Source: Cyanobacteria bacterium UBA7753
GTDB lineage: Bacteria > Cyanobacteriota > Vampirovibrionia > Gastranaerophilales > Gastranaerophilaceae
Direction of reading: 5' to 3'
Length of the DNA: 64,000 nucleotides
NCBI GenBank assembly: GCA_002481545.1
Contig: DLEF01000007.1
Location: 1 to 64,000, forward strand
Shown here: one piece after another, positions 23,884 through 31,577 of the stretch
How the letters are laid out: each line of letters opens with the position of its first letter
Position numbering within the stretch: position 1 is the first letter of the stretch
The notes under the pieces: model-generated
Told to the model about the DNA's origin: nothing
What the model saw: only the letters and a program-made list of their open reading frames with translations
Databases searched by the model: none
Program-made: the position numbers and the translations under genes

Positions 23884-25185
23884 TTATTGAGAAATTCTTC
23901 CCGGAACAACTACTCCGCCTTTTAGGTTCTTTTTGTAGAACTCAACATGTGGTTGAAGTACGCTATCCAAAACGTCAGGAAGTTGTTTACCCGTCATAAC
24001 TGCCGTTACGATTTCTTGGTAAACAGTTGCATAAGCTCTTAATTGAGTTAAAGCACCTGCAGCGGCAGGAGTTAAACCTAATTTAGCGGTTTCAACTTCT
24101 TCTACGAATAAAGCACCTGTTGAGCTGTATGATTTTGTTAAAGCTCCGATATAAGCTTTAGCGTTCTCTGAACATACACCGTGATCTGAAGGAACTGTAA
24201 GTGCGAATGCAAACTTGTTTGCAGGGTTGAAGTGAGCCTCTGCAGAGTGGTGCATTGCATCAGGAACCTTAGCAATTTGTTTCAAAGTATCTTTTACAGA
24301 TTCGTTTTGCATTTGAGCGTTCCAATAAACAGTGTTTTCAAAAGTTGAGCCCATATATTCGTGAACGGAAGTTTCTATTCCGTTTAACTTAGCGTCAGAC
24401 CAGAAGATACCTTCTTTCAATGCGTCGTTTTCTTCCAAATCGGTAGATAATGACAAAGTTGAAACTTCTTGAGCAGCGTTCAACATTTGAATCATATCTT
24501 CCTTAGGCATTCCAGCCCAAATCAAAGCAAACAATGCGTGATCGTCGAATGCTGAGAATCTTCCGCCTACATCATCATGGATGTATAAGTTGCCAATCCA
24601 TCCTTCTTCGTTAGAAGTTCTTCTTAATTCTGATTTTTCGGCATTCTTATCGGTTACTGCGATAAAGTGTTTAGCAGTAGCTTTTGCAGCTTCATCTTCT
24701 GACATACCTTTTGCCTTGTATGCGTCAGATACCATTTTTTGCATTCTCAAGAACCCGTCTTTTGTTTCAAAAGTTGAACCTGATTTTGATGCAATCATAA
24801 AGTTTGAAGATAAAACGTTATTGCCCAACTTAGTTAAAAATCTTTCCAAACTAACGGAATCTACGTCAGAATAGAACAAAACTTTGTCGGAATTGATGTT
24901 TAAACCGTTTACTGATAACATATGTTCTACTGTGTGTTTAGAACCGCCGATACCCATAACGCTAAGCATAGTGTTACCTGTTTGAGCCTTGAAATTTTCT
25001 GCCATTGTATAAAGTTCGTCTACTCTCTTTAATTGTTCTTGAGGCAGATTAACCCAATTAAGGAAATGTCCTTGTTTGTTAGCTCTTGATGATAATTCGT
25101 TTACTATTTCGGAAACTTTAGATTTGTAGTTTGAAAAATCTATGCCCGAAAATGTTGTTTTTACAGATGCCATTTTTGTAACCAT
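23884..25185 (-). CDS. pgi: Glucose-6-phosphate isomerase
   Basis: A 433-residue glycolytic enzyme interconverting glucose-6-phosphate and fructose-6-phosphate. Visible features are VMGIGGSKHTVEHML (phosphate-binding region, about 72-86), SKSGSTFETKDGFL (about 128-141), a GGRFSAFDDHALFAL segment corresponding to the family GGRFSVLS motif, and the C-terminal TQLRAYATVYQEIV. It is shorter than the 550-residue proteobacterial form and near the 430-450 size of the Bacillus/Thermotoga type. Start MVTKMAS at 25185 has AAGGA upstream; the ATG at 25173 is also possible. Monocistronic. Confidence 0.92.
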   Translation of the reverse strand: MVTKMASVKTTFSGIDFSNYKSKVSEIVNELSSRANKQGHFLNWVNLPQEQLKRVDELYTMAENFKAQTGNTMLSVMGIGGSKHTVEHMLSVNGLNINSDKVLFYSDVDSVSLERFLTKLGNNVLSSNFMIASKSGSTFETKDGFLRMQKMVSDAYKAKGMSEDEAAKATAKHFIAVTDKNAEKSELRRTSNEEGWIGNLYIHDDVGGRFSAFDDHALFALIWAGMPKEDMIQMLNAAQEVSTLSLSTDLEENDALKEGIFWSDAKLNGIETSVHEYMGSTFENTVYWNAQMQNESVKDTLKQIAKVPDAMHHSAEAHFNPANKFAFALTVPSDHGVCSENAKAYIGALTKSYSSTGALFVEEVETAKLGLTPAAAGALTQLRAYATVYQEIVTAVMTGKQLPDVLDSVLQPHVEFYKKNLKGGVVVPGRISQ

Positions 25186-25309
25186 AATTTTTTCCTTCTT
25201 TTCTTACTATTACACTCATATTCTAGTATAAAGACAACGTAAAGCAAAGCGGAGGTAAGGGGTAAATGAATTTTAAGGTTTAAACTGCTTGTGAAAGTCC
25301 TTATGTTAC

Positions 25310-25427
25310 TGTCATTCTGAGTACATGCAACCAAATGAGTGCGAAGAATCCTTTTATTTTTTAGATCCTTCGCTGTTACAATTCTAAAAACATGTCCGTT
25401 ATATTAAATCAATCGCTCAGGATGACA
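25310..25427. repeat. Interspersed palindromic repeat, family A, gene-less copy 1
   Basis: It begins TGTCATTCTGAG and ends CTCAGGATGACA, with inner arms GCGAAGAATC and GATCCTTCGC around an AT-rich loop, so the whole 118 bases can fold as one long imperfect hairpin. A 30-base spacer separates it from the gene-bearing copy. Confidence 0.8.
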
Positions 25428-25457
25428 ATAACGTATTGTTTCAAAAAAAGACTAAAC

Positions 25458-25893
25458 TGTCATTCTGAGTACTTTCGCCCAAGCAGGTACGAAGAATCTT
25501 TATTTTGAATTAATGCTACAATTATTGAAATGAAAAATAAGCAAGGATATATTTATATAGTTACCAATTATACTCATAGTGTAGTATATATCGGAGTAAC
25601 ATCAAATTTAACTGCAAGGATATTTCAACATAAACATAAGGTCGCAGAAGGTTTTACAAACAAATATAATGTAAATCATCTTGTATATTATGAAGTCTAT
25701 GACAATATTGTTGATGCCATTGCTCGTGAAAAATATTTGAAAGGGAAAACAAGAAAATACAAGAATGAATTAATCAACAAATTTAACCCCGAATGGAAAG
25801 ATTTGTACGAAGATATAATATAAGTTTTATAAGATCCTTCGCTGTTATATCTAAAATTTTGTCTAAAATATAAGGATTTTGCTCAGGATGACA
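25458..25893 (+). mobile_element. Family A repeat carrying a GIY-YIG gene in its loop
   Basis: The left half (TGTCATTCTGAG...TACGAAGAATCT) and right half (AGATCCTTCGCTGTTA...CTCAGGATGACA) are those of the neighbouring gene-less copies, but the GIY-YIG ORF sits exactly where the others have a short AT loop. The spacers on both sides (25428-25457 and 25894-25922) are nearly identical (ataacgYattgttt, poly-A, Rctaaac). This is consistent with a mobile or amplifying unit and its non-autonomous derivatives. Confidence 0.55.
25530..25823 (+). CDS. Single-domain GIY-YIG endonuclease
   Basis: A 97-residue protein that is one complete GIY-YIG nuclease domain of the UvrC-N/URI type: GYIYIVTN (6-13), VVYIGVTSNL (18-27), catalytic-type Arg30 in ARIFQHK, and Glu68 in IAREKYLKG, followed by RKYKNELINKFNPEWKDLY. 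It has no extra DNA-binding domain. Such stand-alone proteins are common but their role is poorly defined; some may cut branched DNA. Here the gene is embedded within the loop of a palindromic repeat and flanked by two gene-less copies, which suggests that nuclease and repeat spread together. The ATG at 25530 has no clear SD. Confidence 0.9.
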   Translation: MKNKQGYIYIVTNYTHSVVYIGVTSNLTARIFQHKHKVAEGFTNKYNVNHLVYYEVYDNIVDAIAREKYLKGKTRKYKNELINKFNPEWKDLYEDII

Positions 25894-25922
25894 ATAACGC
25901 ATTGTTTAAAAAAAGGCTAAAC

Positions 25923-26043
25923 TGTCATTCTGAGTACATTCGCCAAAGCAAGTACGAAGAATCTTTTATTTATTTTTAAGCTTCTTCGCTGTAATAATTC
26001 AATAATTACATTTTGGATATTAAATTTTTCGCTCAGGATGACA
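25923..26043. repeat. Interspersed palindromic repeat, family A, gene-less copy 2
   Basis: It starts TGTCATTCTGAG and ends CTCAGGATGACA, with inner arms ACGAAGAATC and GCTTCTTCGC. It is the third unit of the local array 25310-26043. Confidence 0.8.
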
Positions 26044-26146
26044 ATTGAAGTATGATTTAAAGGATTAATATATTTTTCACTTCTTTAACGAAATATTGAA
26101 AATATCCTCCGTATGAATGATTTAAAAATAGGCAATATAATGTAGA

Positions 26147-26374
26147 TTAAGATTGGAAGGAGGATTTGGACAGAGGATAAATAATCCTAAGTTCAAAAAA
26201 AGATGTTCGGGCATGCCCAAAATCGAAAATTCTTTTGAGATTTGCCCAAATATCCGACAAAAAACCGCCCGATTTAACAAAACTTAATAAATTTGCAACA
26301 TGCTCAATAGCATGCATGGCATGGGTTTCGGGCAAATCGATAAGCGGTAAAAAATCCTTGAAAACGTAGAGTTT
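26147..26374 (-). pseudogene. Possible decayed coding remnant
   Basis: On the minus strand a reading frame stays open from about 26374 to the stop at 26147 and reads like protein (VFKDFLPLIDLPETHAMHA, then IWANLKRIFDFGHARTSFFE). It has no ATG start and two adjacent stops directly before it. I cannot assign a family. It is either a gene fragment or chance; nothing else is seen in 26044-26425. Confidence 0.2.
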
Positions 26375-26425
26375 GTCTTATCATGGGCGATAGGATATAA
26401 TTGAAAAGTGTTGGGAAGTTACTTT

Positions 26426-27100
26426 ATGACAAATCATGTTATTAAAAATAATCTTCTGCGTTTAACACAAGATATCGTACCTTATACACCAAAAATAGTT
26501 GCAGTTACAAAGTATTACGACGTCAGTGCCATACTCGATGCGTATGACGTAGGGCTGAGAATCTTTGGAGAATCAAGAGCAAACGACGCAATCAAAAAGA
26601 TTGAACAATTGCCCGAGAATATCAAAAAAGACAGTGAATTTCACTTCATCGGTCACTTGCAGACGAACAAAGTTGACAAAGTCGTTAAATATTTTGATTG
26701 TATACAATCGGTAGATTCTTTGCATCTTGCAAAGGCAATTTCCGAAAGTGCAATGAAGTTGAACAAAGTTCAAACAATCTTTCTGCAAGTCAATATATCC
26801 GGAGAAGTCCAGAAATTCGGTTTTGAAGAGAATGAGCTTGATGAGTGTATTGATGAAATAAAGACTTTGGAAGGATTGAATGTAAACGGTTTGATGTGCA
26901 TGGCACCACTCGGCGCCGATGAGGATACTTTAAACAAAGTTTTCTCACACGCAAGAGAGCTCAAAGAGAGTTTAGCAAATAAACACAATTTGAACTTAGA
27001 AGAACTGTCTATGGGTATGAGTGATGATTATAAAATTGCTGTTAAAAATGGGGCGACAATGATACGTATAGGGCGACTACTATTTAGTGAGAATAAATAA
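26426..27100 (+). CDS. yggS: PLP homeostasis protein, YggS/PLPBP family
   Basis: A 224-residue protein from ATG 26426 (GGGAAG eight bases upstream; a GTG at 26408 is in frame but less likely). It is a single-domain fold-type III pyridoxal-phosphate-binding protein: VAVTKYY with the PLP lysine near 30, GLRIFGESRANDA, FHFIGHLQTNKVDKV, QVNISGEVQKFGF, GLMCMAPLG and the C-terminal MGMSDDYKIAVKNGATMIRIGRLLF. It keeps PLP and amino-acid pools balanced. sepF follows after 12 bases, the gene order seen in cyanobacteria, which supports the taxonomic placement. Confidence 0.93.
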   Translation: MTNHVIKNNLLRLTQDIVPYTPKIVAVTKYYDVSAILDAYDVGLRIFGESRANDAIKKIEQLPENIKKDSEFHFIGHLQTNKVDKVVKYFDCIQSVDSLHLAKAISESAMKLNKVQTIFLQVNISGEVQKFGFEENELDECIDEIKTLEGLNVNGLMCMAPLGADEDTLNKVFSHARELKESLANKHNLNLEELSMGMSDDYKIAVKNGATMIRIGRLLFSENK

Positions 27101-27112
27101 CTTGGAGGGAAG

Positions 27113-27628
27113 ATGAGCATAAGCGAAACAATAGGAAAGATGGTAGATGGAATTTCAGATGTATTAGGTTTGGGCGAAGGCAACGACTATACTGATGAAG
27201 ATGTGTTCGGAACATTTGGCAGACCTGAAGTTGAATACGAACAAGAAGGTAGTGCATTAAAGGTAAACGAACCTGAATATCAACCAAGAAGAGAGAATAA
27301 GGAAAGAAATAAAGTTGCGAGAATGTCTAATTACAAAGGTCACGAAGTAAAAATCATTGATCCGCGTTCTTACGGTGATACAAGACAAATCGTTGATGAA
27401 TTATTGGAAAATAAAACTGTTATTTTGAACTTACATTTATTGGATAAGGAAAATGCACAAAAGACTATTGATTTTATCTGCGGTGCAACTTATGCAATCA
27501 ACGGTACAGTTCAAAAAGCCGGTGATACCGTTTTTGTATTTACTCCTCAAACGGTTCAATTGTCGGTAGAGGCTAAAGAAAACAATGCTTTCGGTACCAA
27601 CTACTGGGGAAGCAACACACGCCTTTAA
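27113..27628 (+). CDS. sepF: Cell division protein SepF
   Basis: A 171-residue protein that helps tether FtsZ to the membrane. A short N-terminal amphipathic region (ISETIGKMVDGISDVLGL) and an acidic linker lead to the SepF core (about 75-160): NYKGHEVKIIDPRSYGDTRQIVDELLENKTVILNLHLLD with RxxDFICGATYAINGTVQK-like continuation and VFVFTPQTVQLS. SepF occurs in Gram-positives and cyanobacteria and is rare in proteobacteria. SD TTGGAGG precedes the ATG. It is cotranscribed with yggS and ends at the terminator at 27671. Confidence 0.93.
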   Translation: MSISETIGKMVDGISDVLGLGEGNDYTDEDVFGTFGRPEVEYEQEGSALKVNEPEYQPRRENKERNKVARMSNYKGHEVKIIDPRSYGDTRQIVDELLENKTVILNLHLLDKENAQKTIDFICGATYAINGTVQKAGDTVFVFTPQTVQLSVEAKENNAFGTNYWGSNTRL

Positions 27629-27670
27629 TAAAAAATAAAATATAAATTGATTTGTGATAGTTGGATATTT

Positions 27671-27695
27671 AGGGTGCATTAGCATCCTTTTTTTT
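27671..27695 (+). terminator. Rho-independent terminator after sepF
   Basis: GGGTGC and GCATCC arms around a short loop are followed by a run of T (27688-27695). Confidence 0.75.
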
Positions 27696-27943
27696 GCGCA
27701 AAATTAAGGGACGATTAATTTTATTTAGTCGTATGGTAAACTTTAAATTTAATACCTCAATAACATCATTAATTACGCATTACTAATTACTAATTACTAA
27801 TTAAATTCACCCCAACCCTTTACAAATACGGAAAAATATATTACCATATTCATATGAATATGAATTTACGACGTACACAATTTAAGGAAAAAGGCTTGTT
27901 TTTATTTTAAAACATCTTATTTTGTGTATATAAAAATAAAATC
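27696..27943. other. Intergenic stretch with tandem TAATTAC repeats and a tiny ORF
   Basis: It contains three or more tandem copies of actaatt(ac) at 27781-27802. An 18-codon ORF at 27854-27910 lacks an SD; its start (MNMNLRR) resembles the small ORF at 28081. No convincing gene is present. Confidence 0.3.
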
Positions 27944-27968
27944 AAGACCTTGGAAAAGGTCTTTTTTG
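27944..27968 (+). terminator. Rho-independent terminator
   Basis: The arms AAGACCTT/AAGGTCTT around ggaa are followed by TTTTTT. What transcript it ends is unclear; the only candidate is a short RNA covering the 27854 ORF. Confidence 0.75.
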
Positions 27969-28006
27969 TTATATGGACGCTAAAATATTACGCAATATTA
28001 CATAAC

Positions 28007-28063
28007 CGTTACAAATATGTAAGAATAATAGCAAATTTTTGTATTCATCACACTTAATAAATA
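28007..28063 (+). promoter_or_regulatory. Bipartite promoter-like element with GTTAC/GTAAG boxes, copy 4
   Basis: AGCAAATTTT at 28030 and ACTTAATAAATA at 28052 have an offset of exactly 22. The upstream direct boxes at 28008 and 28019 are 11 bases apart. The element precedes the small ORF 28081 and the 28189 gene. Confidence 0.5.
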
Positions 28064-28080
28064 AAGGAAGGTTAAAAATT

Positions 28081-28164
28081 ATGATTTTAAATATACGACG
28101 ACGTTATACTAAGAAGGCTAATTCGGCTTTCAAAAAATTGATGAACCTCAGATGGGGATTGTAG
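28081..28164 (+). CDS. 27-residue basic leader peptide (upstream ORF)
   Basis: A 28-codon ORF with a good SD (AAAGGAAGG) about nine bases before the ATG, lying between the promoter-like element and the 28189 gene. The peptide is strongly basic (IRRRYTKKANS, FKKLMNLRWGL) and ends 24 bases before the next start. It may be a regulatory leader peptide or an independent small protein. No family is recognised. Confidence 0.4.
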   Translation: MILNIRRRYTKKANSAFKKLMNLRWGL

Positions 28165-28188
28165 TACTTAGTATAAGGTTAGGACAAA

Positions 28189-29577
28189 ATGGCAATAGCA
28201 GCAAAAATATTTTCTACATTGGGAAATTCCCAATCATTAGTTCCGTTGGCAGTGAAAGACTGCGCTAACGGTGCCGGCATGACGGCAGCATCTTCCGTGA
28301 CGAGCAAAGACGAGGGAAGAGACAGATTTATAGATGAGTTTGGTTCGGAAGCCATATGGCTCGGCGGTATTCCGACTTTCAAAAAAGCAATCGACAAAAC
28401 ATTATTCAAAGCAGCAGGACTTGATCCGAATTATGACGTTAGAAACCTCAAAGATAAAGATATCTTTGAAAAGACAAAGAAATATGCCCCGAATGATAAG
28501 ATAAAATCTAACATAGAAAAAATCGGACAAAATCAAAGAACATTTAAAAACCTGAATATAGCGAAATTCTCTCTGGCGACTCTCATGACGTTAGGTACAT
28601 ACAACGTTATGACCGACTTAAAACAAAAATATACTCATAACAGAATAAAATCTAAACTCCTCAAACAGAGCCAAGAGAATGTAAAAGCAATGAATGACAA
28701 GTTCCTTGCCTCCGACAGTGTAAAAGCAGGCATGAACTCAAACTTCAAATCATTGGAAAAAATCAGAACAGGTGCGGTTGATAACAAAAACGGTCAAGAA
28801 GGACAGCCGAACTTCAAAGGGCTGTACAATGTAATGCTTGATCCGGTCAAAAACACTATGGTACTTGATGGCGGTATCACAACCGAAAGACTTGCGAAAT
28901 CAAGATCGCCTCAAGAGCTCGCAGGCTATGCTATAAAAGAGGGTGGATTCTTATTCTTTATGTACGTTTTGGGACAAAAAATCCAATCACATCTTGAAAA
29001 ATCCGCAGACAAAAAACACAACAAAAATATTTCACTTGACGCAAGAGTCTTGGAAAACGACAGCTTAAAACAAGCCTTTGCGGATAAAAGCATTGAAAAA
29101 AGCTTAAACGATTTTGAAAAATTCACCAATCCGAATGCCAAAGACGCCGATTTATACGAGTTTTTGCACAACTATCCCGATAATATGGTAGTCGATGCGG
29201 CAAAACAATCGGATATTATAAAGACTTACAAAAAGCCTAAAAAATGGTATCAAATATTCAAAAAATCAGAAGATACGGGCATCATAGACAGCAGAAAGTA
29301 CATCAATATGGACAGCGTAAAAAATACATATAAAAACATGTCCAAGCTGTACAACCAGTATAAAACCTCGGGTGAGACCGCAGACAAGTTCTTTAACGGA
29401 GTAAGAAAGCTCAAGAGGGGCTCAATTATGAAAAATATCGGCTCCACTATCTTCGCTCTCGGTGTATTTTTACCGGGAGTAATGCTCGCTGACAGATTTT
29501 TAAAACCTGATAATAAAGAGTTTGCCGTAGAAAAAGAGATAAAAGCTCAATTGGCAAAAGAAAATAAAATCGTGTAG
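28189..29577 (+). CDS. Lineage-specific hypothetical membrane-associated protein
   Basis: A 462-residue protein of unknown family. Hydrophobic segments at about 128-145 (IAKFSLATLMTLGTYNV), 248-262 (GGFLFFMYVLGQKI) and 418-437 (NIGSTIFALGVFLPGVMLAD) could span or touch a membrane. Between them are long lysine/aspartate-rich helical stretches. A short basic ORF precedes it under the same promoter-like element. It shares promoter type and general layout with the 415-residue orphan at 4444, but I see no sequence alignment between them. The start MAIAAKIFSTLGN has TAAGG upstream. Function unknown. Confidence 0.7.
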   Translation: MAIAAKIFSTLGNSQSLVPLAVKDCANGAGMTAASSVTSKDEGRDRFIDEFGSEAIWLGGIPTFKKAIDKTLFKAAGLDPNYDVRNLKDKDIFEKTKKYAPNDKIKSNIEKIGQNQRTFKNLNIAKFSLATLMTLGTYNVMTDLKQKYTHNRIKSKLLKQSQENVKAMNDKFLASDSVKAGMNSNFKSLEKIRTGAVDNKNGQEGQPNFKGLYNVMLDPVKNTMVLDGGITTERLAKSRSPQELAGYAIKEGGFLFFMYVLGQKIQSHLEKSADKKHNKNISLDARVLENDSLKQAFADKSIEKSLNDFEKFTNPNAKDADLYEFLHNYPDNMVVDAAKQSDIIKTYKKPKKWYQIFKKSEDTGIIDSRKYINMDSVKNTYKNMSKLYNQYKTSGETADKFFNGVRKLKRGSIMKNIGSTIFALGVFLPGVMLADRFLKPDNKEFAVEKEIKAQLAKENKIV

Positions 29578-29611
29578 ATTGATGACGAACACTTATGGTG
29601 CTTAATCCGCA

Positions 29612-29830
29612 CTACATTTGCTGTTTGTCCATTGCCTCATAAACTACCGATGCGAGTATAAAAAATGTCATAGCCTGTATCATAATAACCTTCTTTCTTT
29701 GTGATGTTTTCTTATATCGGTCATTCCCAACCTTCTTGAGAATTGTAGCAGGCATGTACGTCAGAAACGGACAAACAAAATTTGTTTTATAAAATTTGTG
29801 CAATGAGGGATTTTGCGTGAGTTTTGCCAA
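29612..29830 (-). CDS. Small hypothetical protein with one membrane helix
   Basis: A 72-residue ORF with a TTG start at 29830 and GAGAGG about eight bases upstream. The N-terminal half is basic; residues 47-65 (VIMIQAMTFFILASVVYEA) form a likely membrane helix, and the end is MDKQQM. It lies divergently from the CCA-adding enzyme gene with starts about 30 bases apart. There is no recognised family; the non-ATG start lowers confidence. Confidence 0.4.
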   Translation of the reverse strand: MAKLTQNPSLHKFYKTNFVCPFLTYMPATILKKVGNDRYKKTSQRKKVIMIQAMTFFILASVVYEAMDKQQM

Positions 29831-29853
29831 TATTTAACCTCTCATGCTAAAAT
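29824..29853 (+). promoter_or_regulatory. Leaderless-type promoter of the cca gene
   Basis: TTGCCA (29824-29829), an 18-base spacer and TAAAAT (29848-29853), then six bases and ATG 29860. Confidence 0.5.
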
Positions 29854-29859
29854 AGATTT

Positions 29860-30966
29860 ATGATAAATCTCAAAGATAAAAATTTGTATTATATAGGCGG
29901 AGTCGTCAGGGACGAACTTTTGGGAAAGGAAAGTTTTGATATTGATTTGACGTATCAAGGGGATGCGATTGAGTTTTGCAAAGGATTGGAAGAGAGAGGA
30001 AAACTCAAAATATTAAAGGTTAATCCGCCGTTCGGTACCGTGCGCGTCTTGATTGATAACAAGGAGGTCGATATTGCCTCCACAAGAGACGAGATTTATG
30101 AACAAAAAGGGCACCTGCCTACGGTATCCGATATCGGATGTTCCTTAAAACAAGATGTTTTAAGGCGTGATTTCACGATTAATGCGCTTGCAAAATCCAC
30201 CCTCACGAGTGAAATCATTGACTATACAGGAGGGCTCCAAGATATAAAAAATAAAAAGTTGCGTGTTCTGCACGACGGGAGCTTTATTGATGATCCGACA
30301 AGGATAATCAGGGCTCTGAAATTCGCTGTCAGATTTGGGTTTGAATTGGACAAGCACACAAAAAAACTACAAGAGGAATACCTGAATAATATCAACTATG
30401 ATATGAGTCAAAAAAGGATAAAAAAAGAGTTAATCGAAACCTTTAATCTCAACTCTCAAGAGGCTTATGAAAGATTTTTTAACCAAAAAATTTACAAACT
30501 TTTGACGAAAAAAGAGATTAAAAAAACTGAATATAATATAGAAGCTTTGGTCAATAAATATCCCGTAAAACATATCTGGATTGTTTACATCGGTTGGATG
30601 GGGCTTGATAATCTTCCGCTGCCGTTTACGAAGGAAGAAAAAAGGATTATTGAAGAGTTTGAAAGCCTTATCTCAACGGATATTAAGGACGATAAATATT
30701 CTATATACAAAAGTTTTGTCGGACGCACAAGAGAAAGTATTTTATTATACACAATTGCGACGAGCTCGGACAAAGGCTTGAGATTTTTTGAGATTGAAAA
30801 AATAAAACCTGATATTACGGGGAAAGATTTAAAAGAATTAGGGCTTGCGCCGTCTCCAAAGTATGCGGAAATATTGGACTACGTACTAAAATTAAAACTT
30901 GAAAATCCTGATATGACAAAAAAGGAAGAAATTGACGCTGTCAAAAAATATTTGACAATGTCATAA
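29860..30966 (+). CDS. cca: CCA-adding tRNA nucleotidyltransferase / poly(A) polymerase head-domain protein
   Basis: A 368-residue class II nucleotidyltransferase. The head domain is clear: YYIGGVVRDELLGKESFDIDL (about 10-30, GG plus the catalytic DxD), VDIASTRDEIY, and LKQDVLRRDFTINALA (about 95-110). DPTRIIRALKFAVRFGFELD (about 140-160) is the nucleotide-selection and helical neck region. The C-terminal part is helical and lacks a visible HD domain. It repairs or adds the 3' CCA of tRNA; a related enzyme adding only A or CC is the alternative. The -10 is six bases before the ATG, so a leaderless mRNA is likely. Confidence 0.88.
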   Translation: MINLKDKNLYYIGGVVRDELLGKESFDIDLTYQGDAIEFCKGLEERGKLKILKVNPPFGTVRVLIDNKEVDIASTRDEIYEQKGHLPTVSDIGCSLKQDVLRRDFTINALAKSTLTSEIIDYTGGLQDIKNKKLRVLHDGSFIDDPTRIIRALKFAVRFGFELDKHTKKLQEEYLNNINYDMSQKRIKKELIETFNLNSQEAYERFFNQKIYKLLTKKEIKKTEYNIEALVNKYPVKHIWIVYIGWMGLDNLPLPFTKEEKRIIEEFESLISTDIKDDKYSIYKSFVGRTRESILLYTIATSSDKGLRFFEIEKIKPDITGKDLKELGLAPSPKYAEILDYVLKLKLENPDMTKKEEIDAVKKYLTMS

Positions 30967-30968
30967 TG

Positions 30969-31574
30969 TTAAACCTTTTGTTTTTCAGCGTTTGACGTTG
31001 ATAAAATTTTCTTCATTCTAAGCGCAGGATAATAGCCGGAGTTTATTTTTAAACAGTTATTAACCGCACGCAGAGCGTTTGCATAGTCTTTGCCCTGCAG
31101 GTAATACTCAACATATAAATAATGAAGCTCGACATCGTTATAATAGTTATCCAAGCTTTTATCAAAAAATATCTTTGCCTCGTTCGGGTAATTATTTTTT
31201 AAAAGAACTCTGCCAAAGAATTTGTAACTCTCATTATTCTCTTGTTGGAACATATTTGCGGCAAGCAAAATTTTGTTTATATAATCAATACGGTTTACTT
31301 TGAATAAAAGGTTTATATCAATCTCAAGGAAATCTCTCACCTGAAAATAGGTAGGATAAACATCCGTATTGCCGTTGATAACGGATATAAGTTTTATTGC
31401 CCAATCTGCGCGAACGGATTTCAGTGATTTAAAAATAACTTCCGCAGAGCCGAGCTCTCCTTGCAAAAACAGAGAATACCCATATTCCAGAGGGTATTTA
31501 TTTTCTCTGAAAAAATCGGCACACTTTTCGGGATGCCCGTTTTCTAAATAAAATCTTGCTTTTTTATAATCCAT
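30969..31574 (-). CDS. TPR-like helical protein
   Basis: A 201-residue helical protein. Segments such as KKARFYLENGHPEKCADFFRE, EYGYSLFLQGELGSAEVIFKS and ALRAVNNCLKINSGYYPALRM have TPR spacing. It has no signal peptide. Its start is three bases after the stop of the exported TPR protein gene at 31578, so the two are cotranscribed and probably work together. It is convergent with cca, only two bases apart. The partner is unknown. Confidence 0.6.
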   Translation of the reverse strand: MDYKKARFYLENGHPEKCADFFRENKYPLEYGYSLFLQGELGSAEVIFKSLKSVRADWAIKLISVINGNTDVYPTYFQVRDFLEIDINLLFKVNRIDYINKILLAANMFQQENNESYKFFGRVLLKNNYPNEAKIFFDKSLDNYYNDVELHYLYVEYYLQGKDYANALRAVNNCLKINSGYYPALRMKKILSTSNAEKQKV

Positions 31575-31577
31575 TCT

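Noticed and set aside
25310..26043. CRISPR array
   Set aside because: There are three long palindromic units with near-identical spacers, not short repeats with unique spacers, and no cas genes; better explained as interspersed elements.
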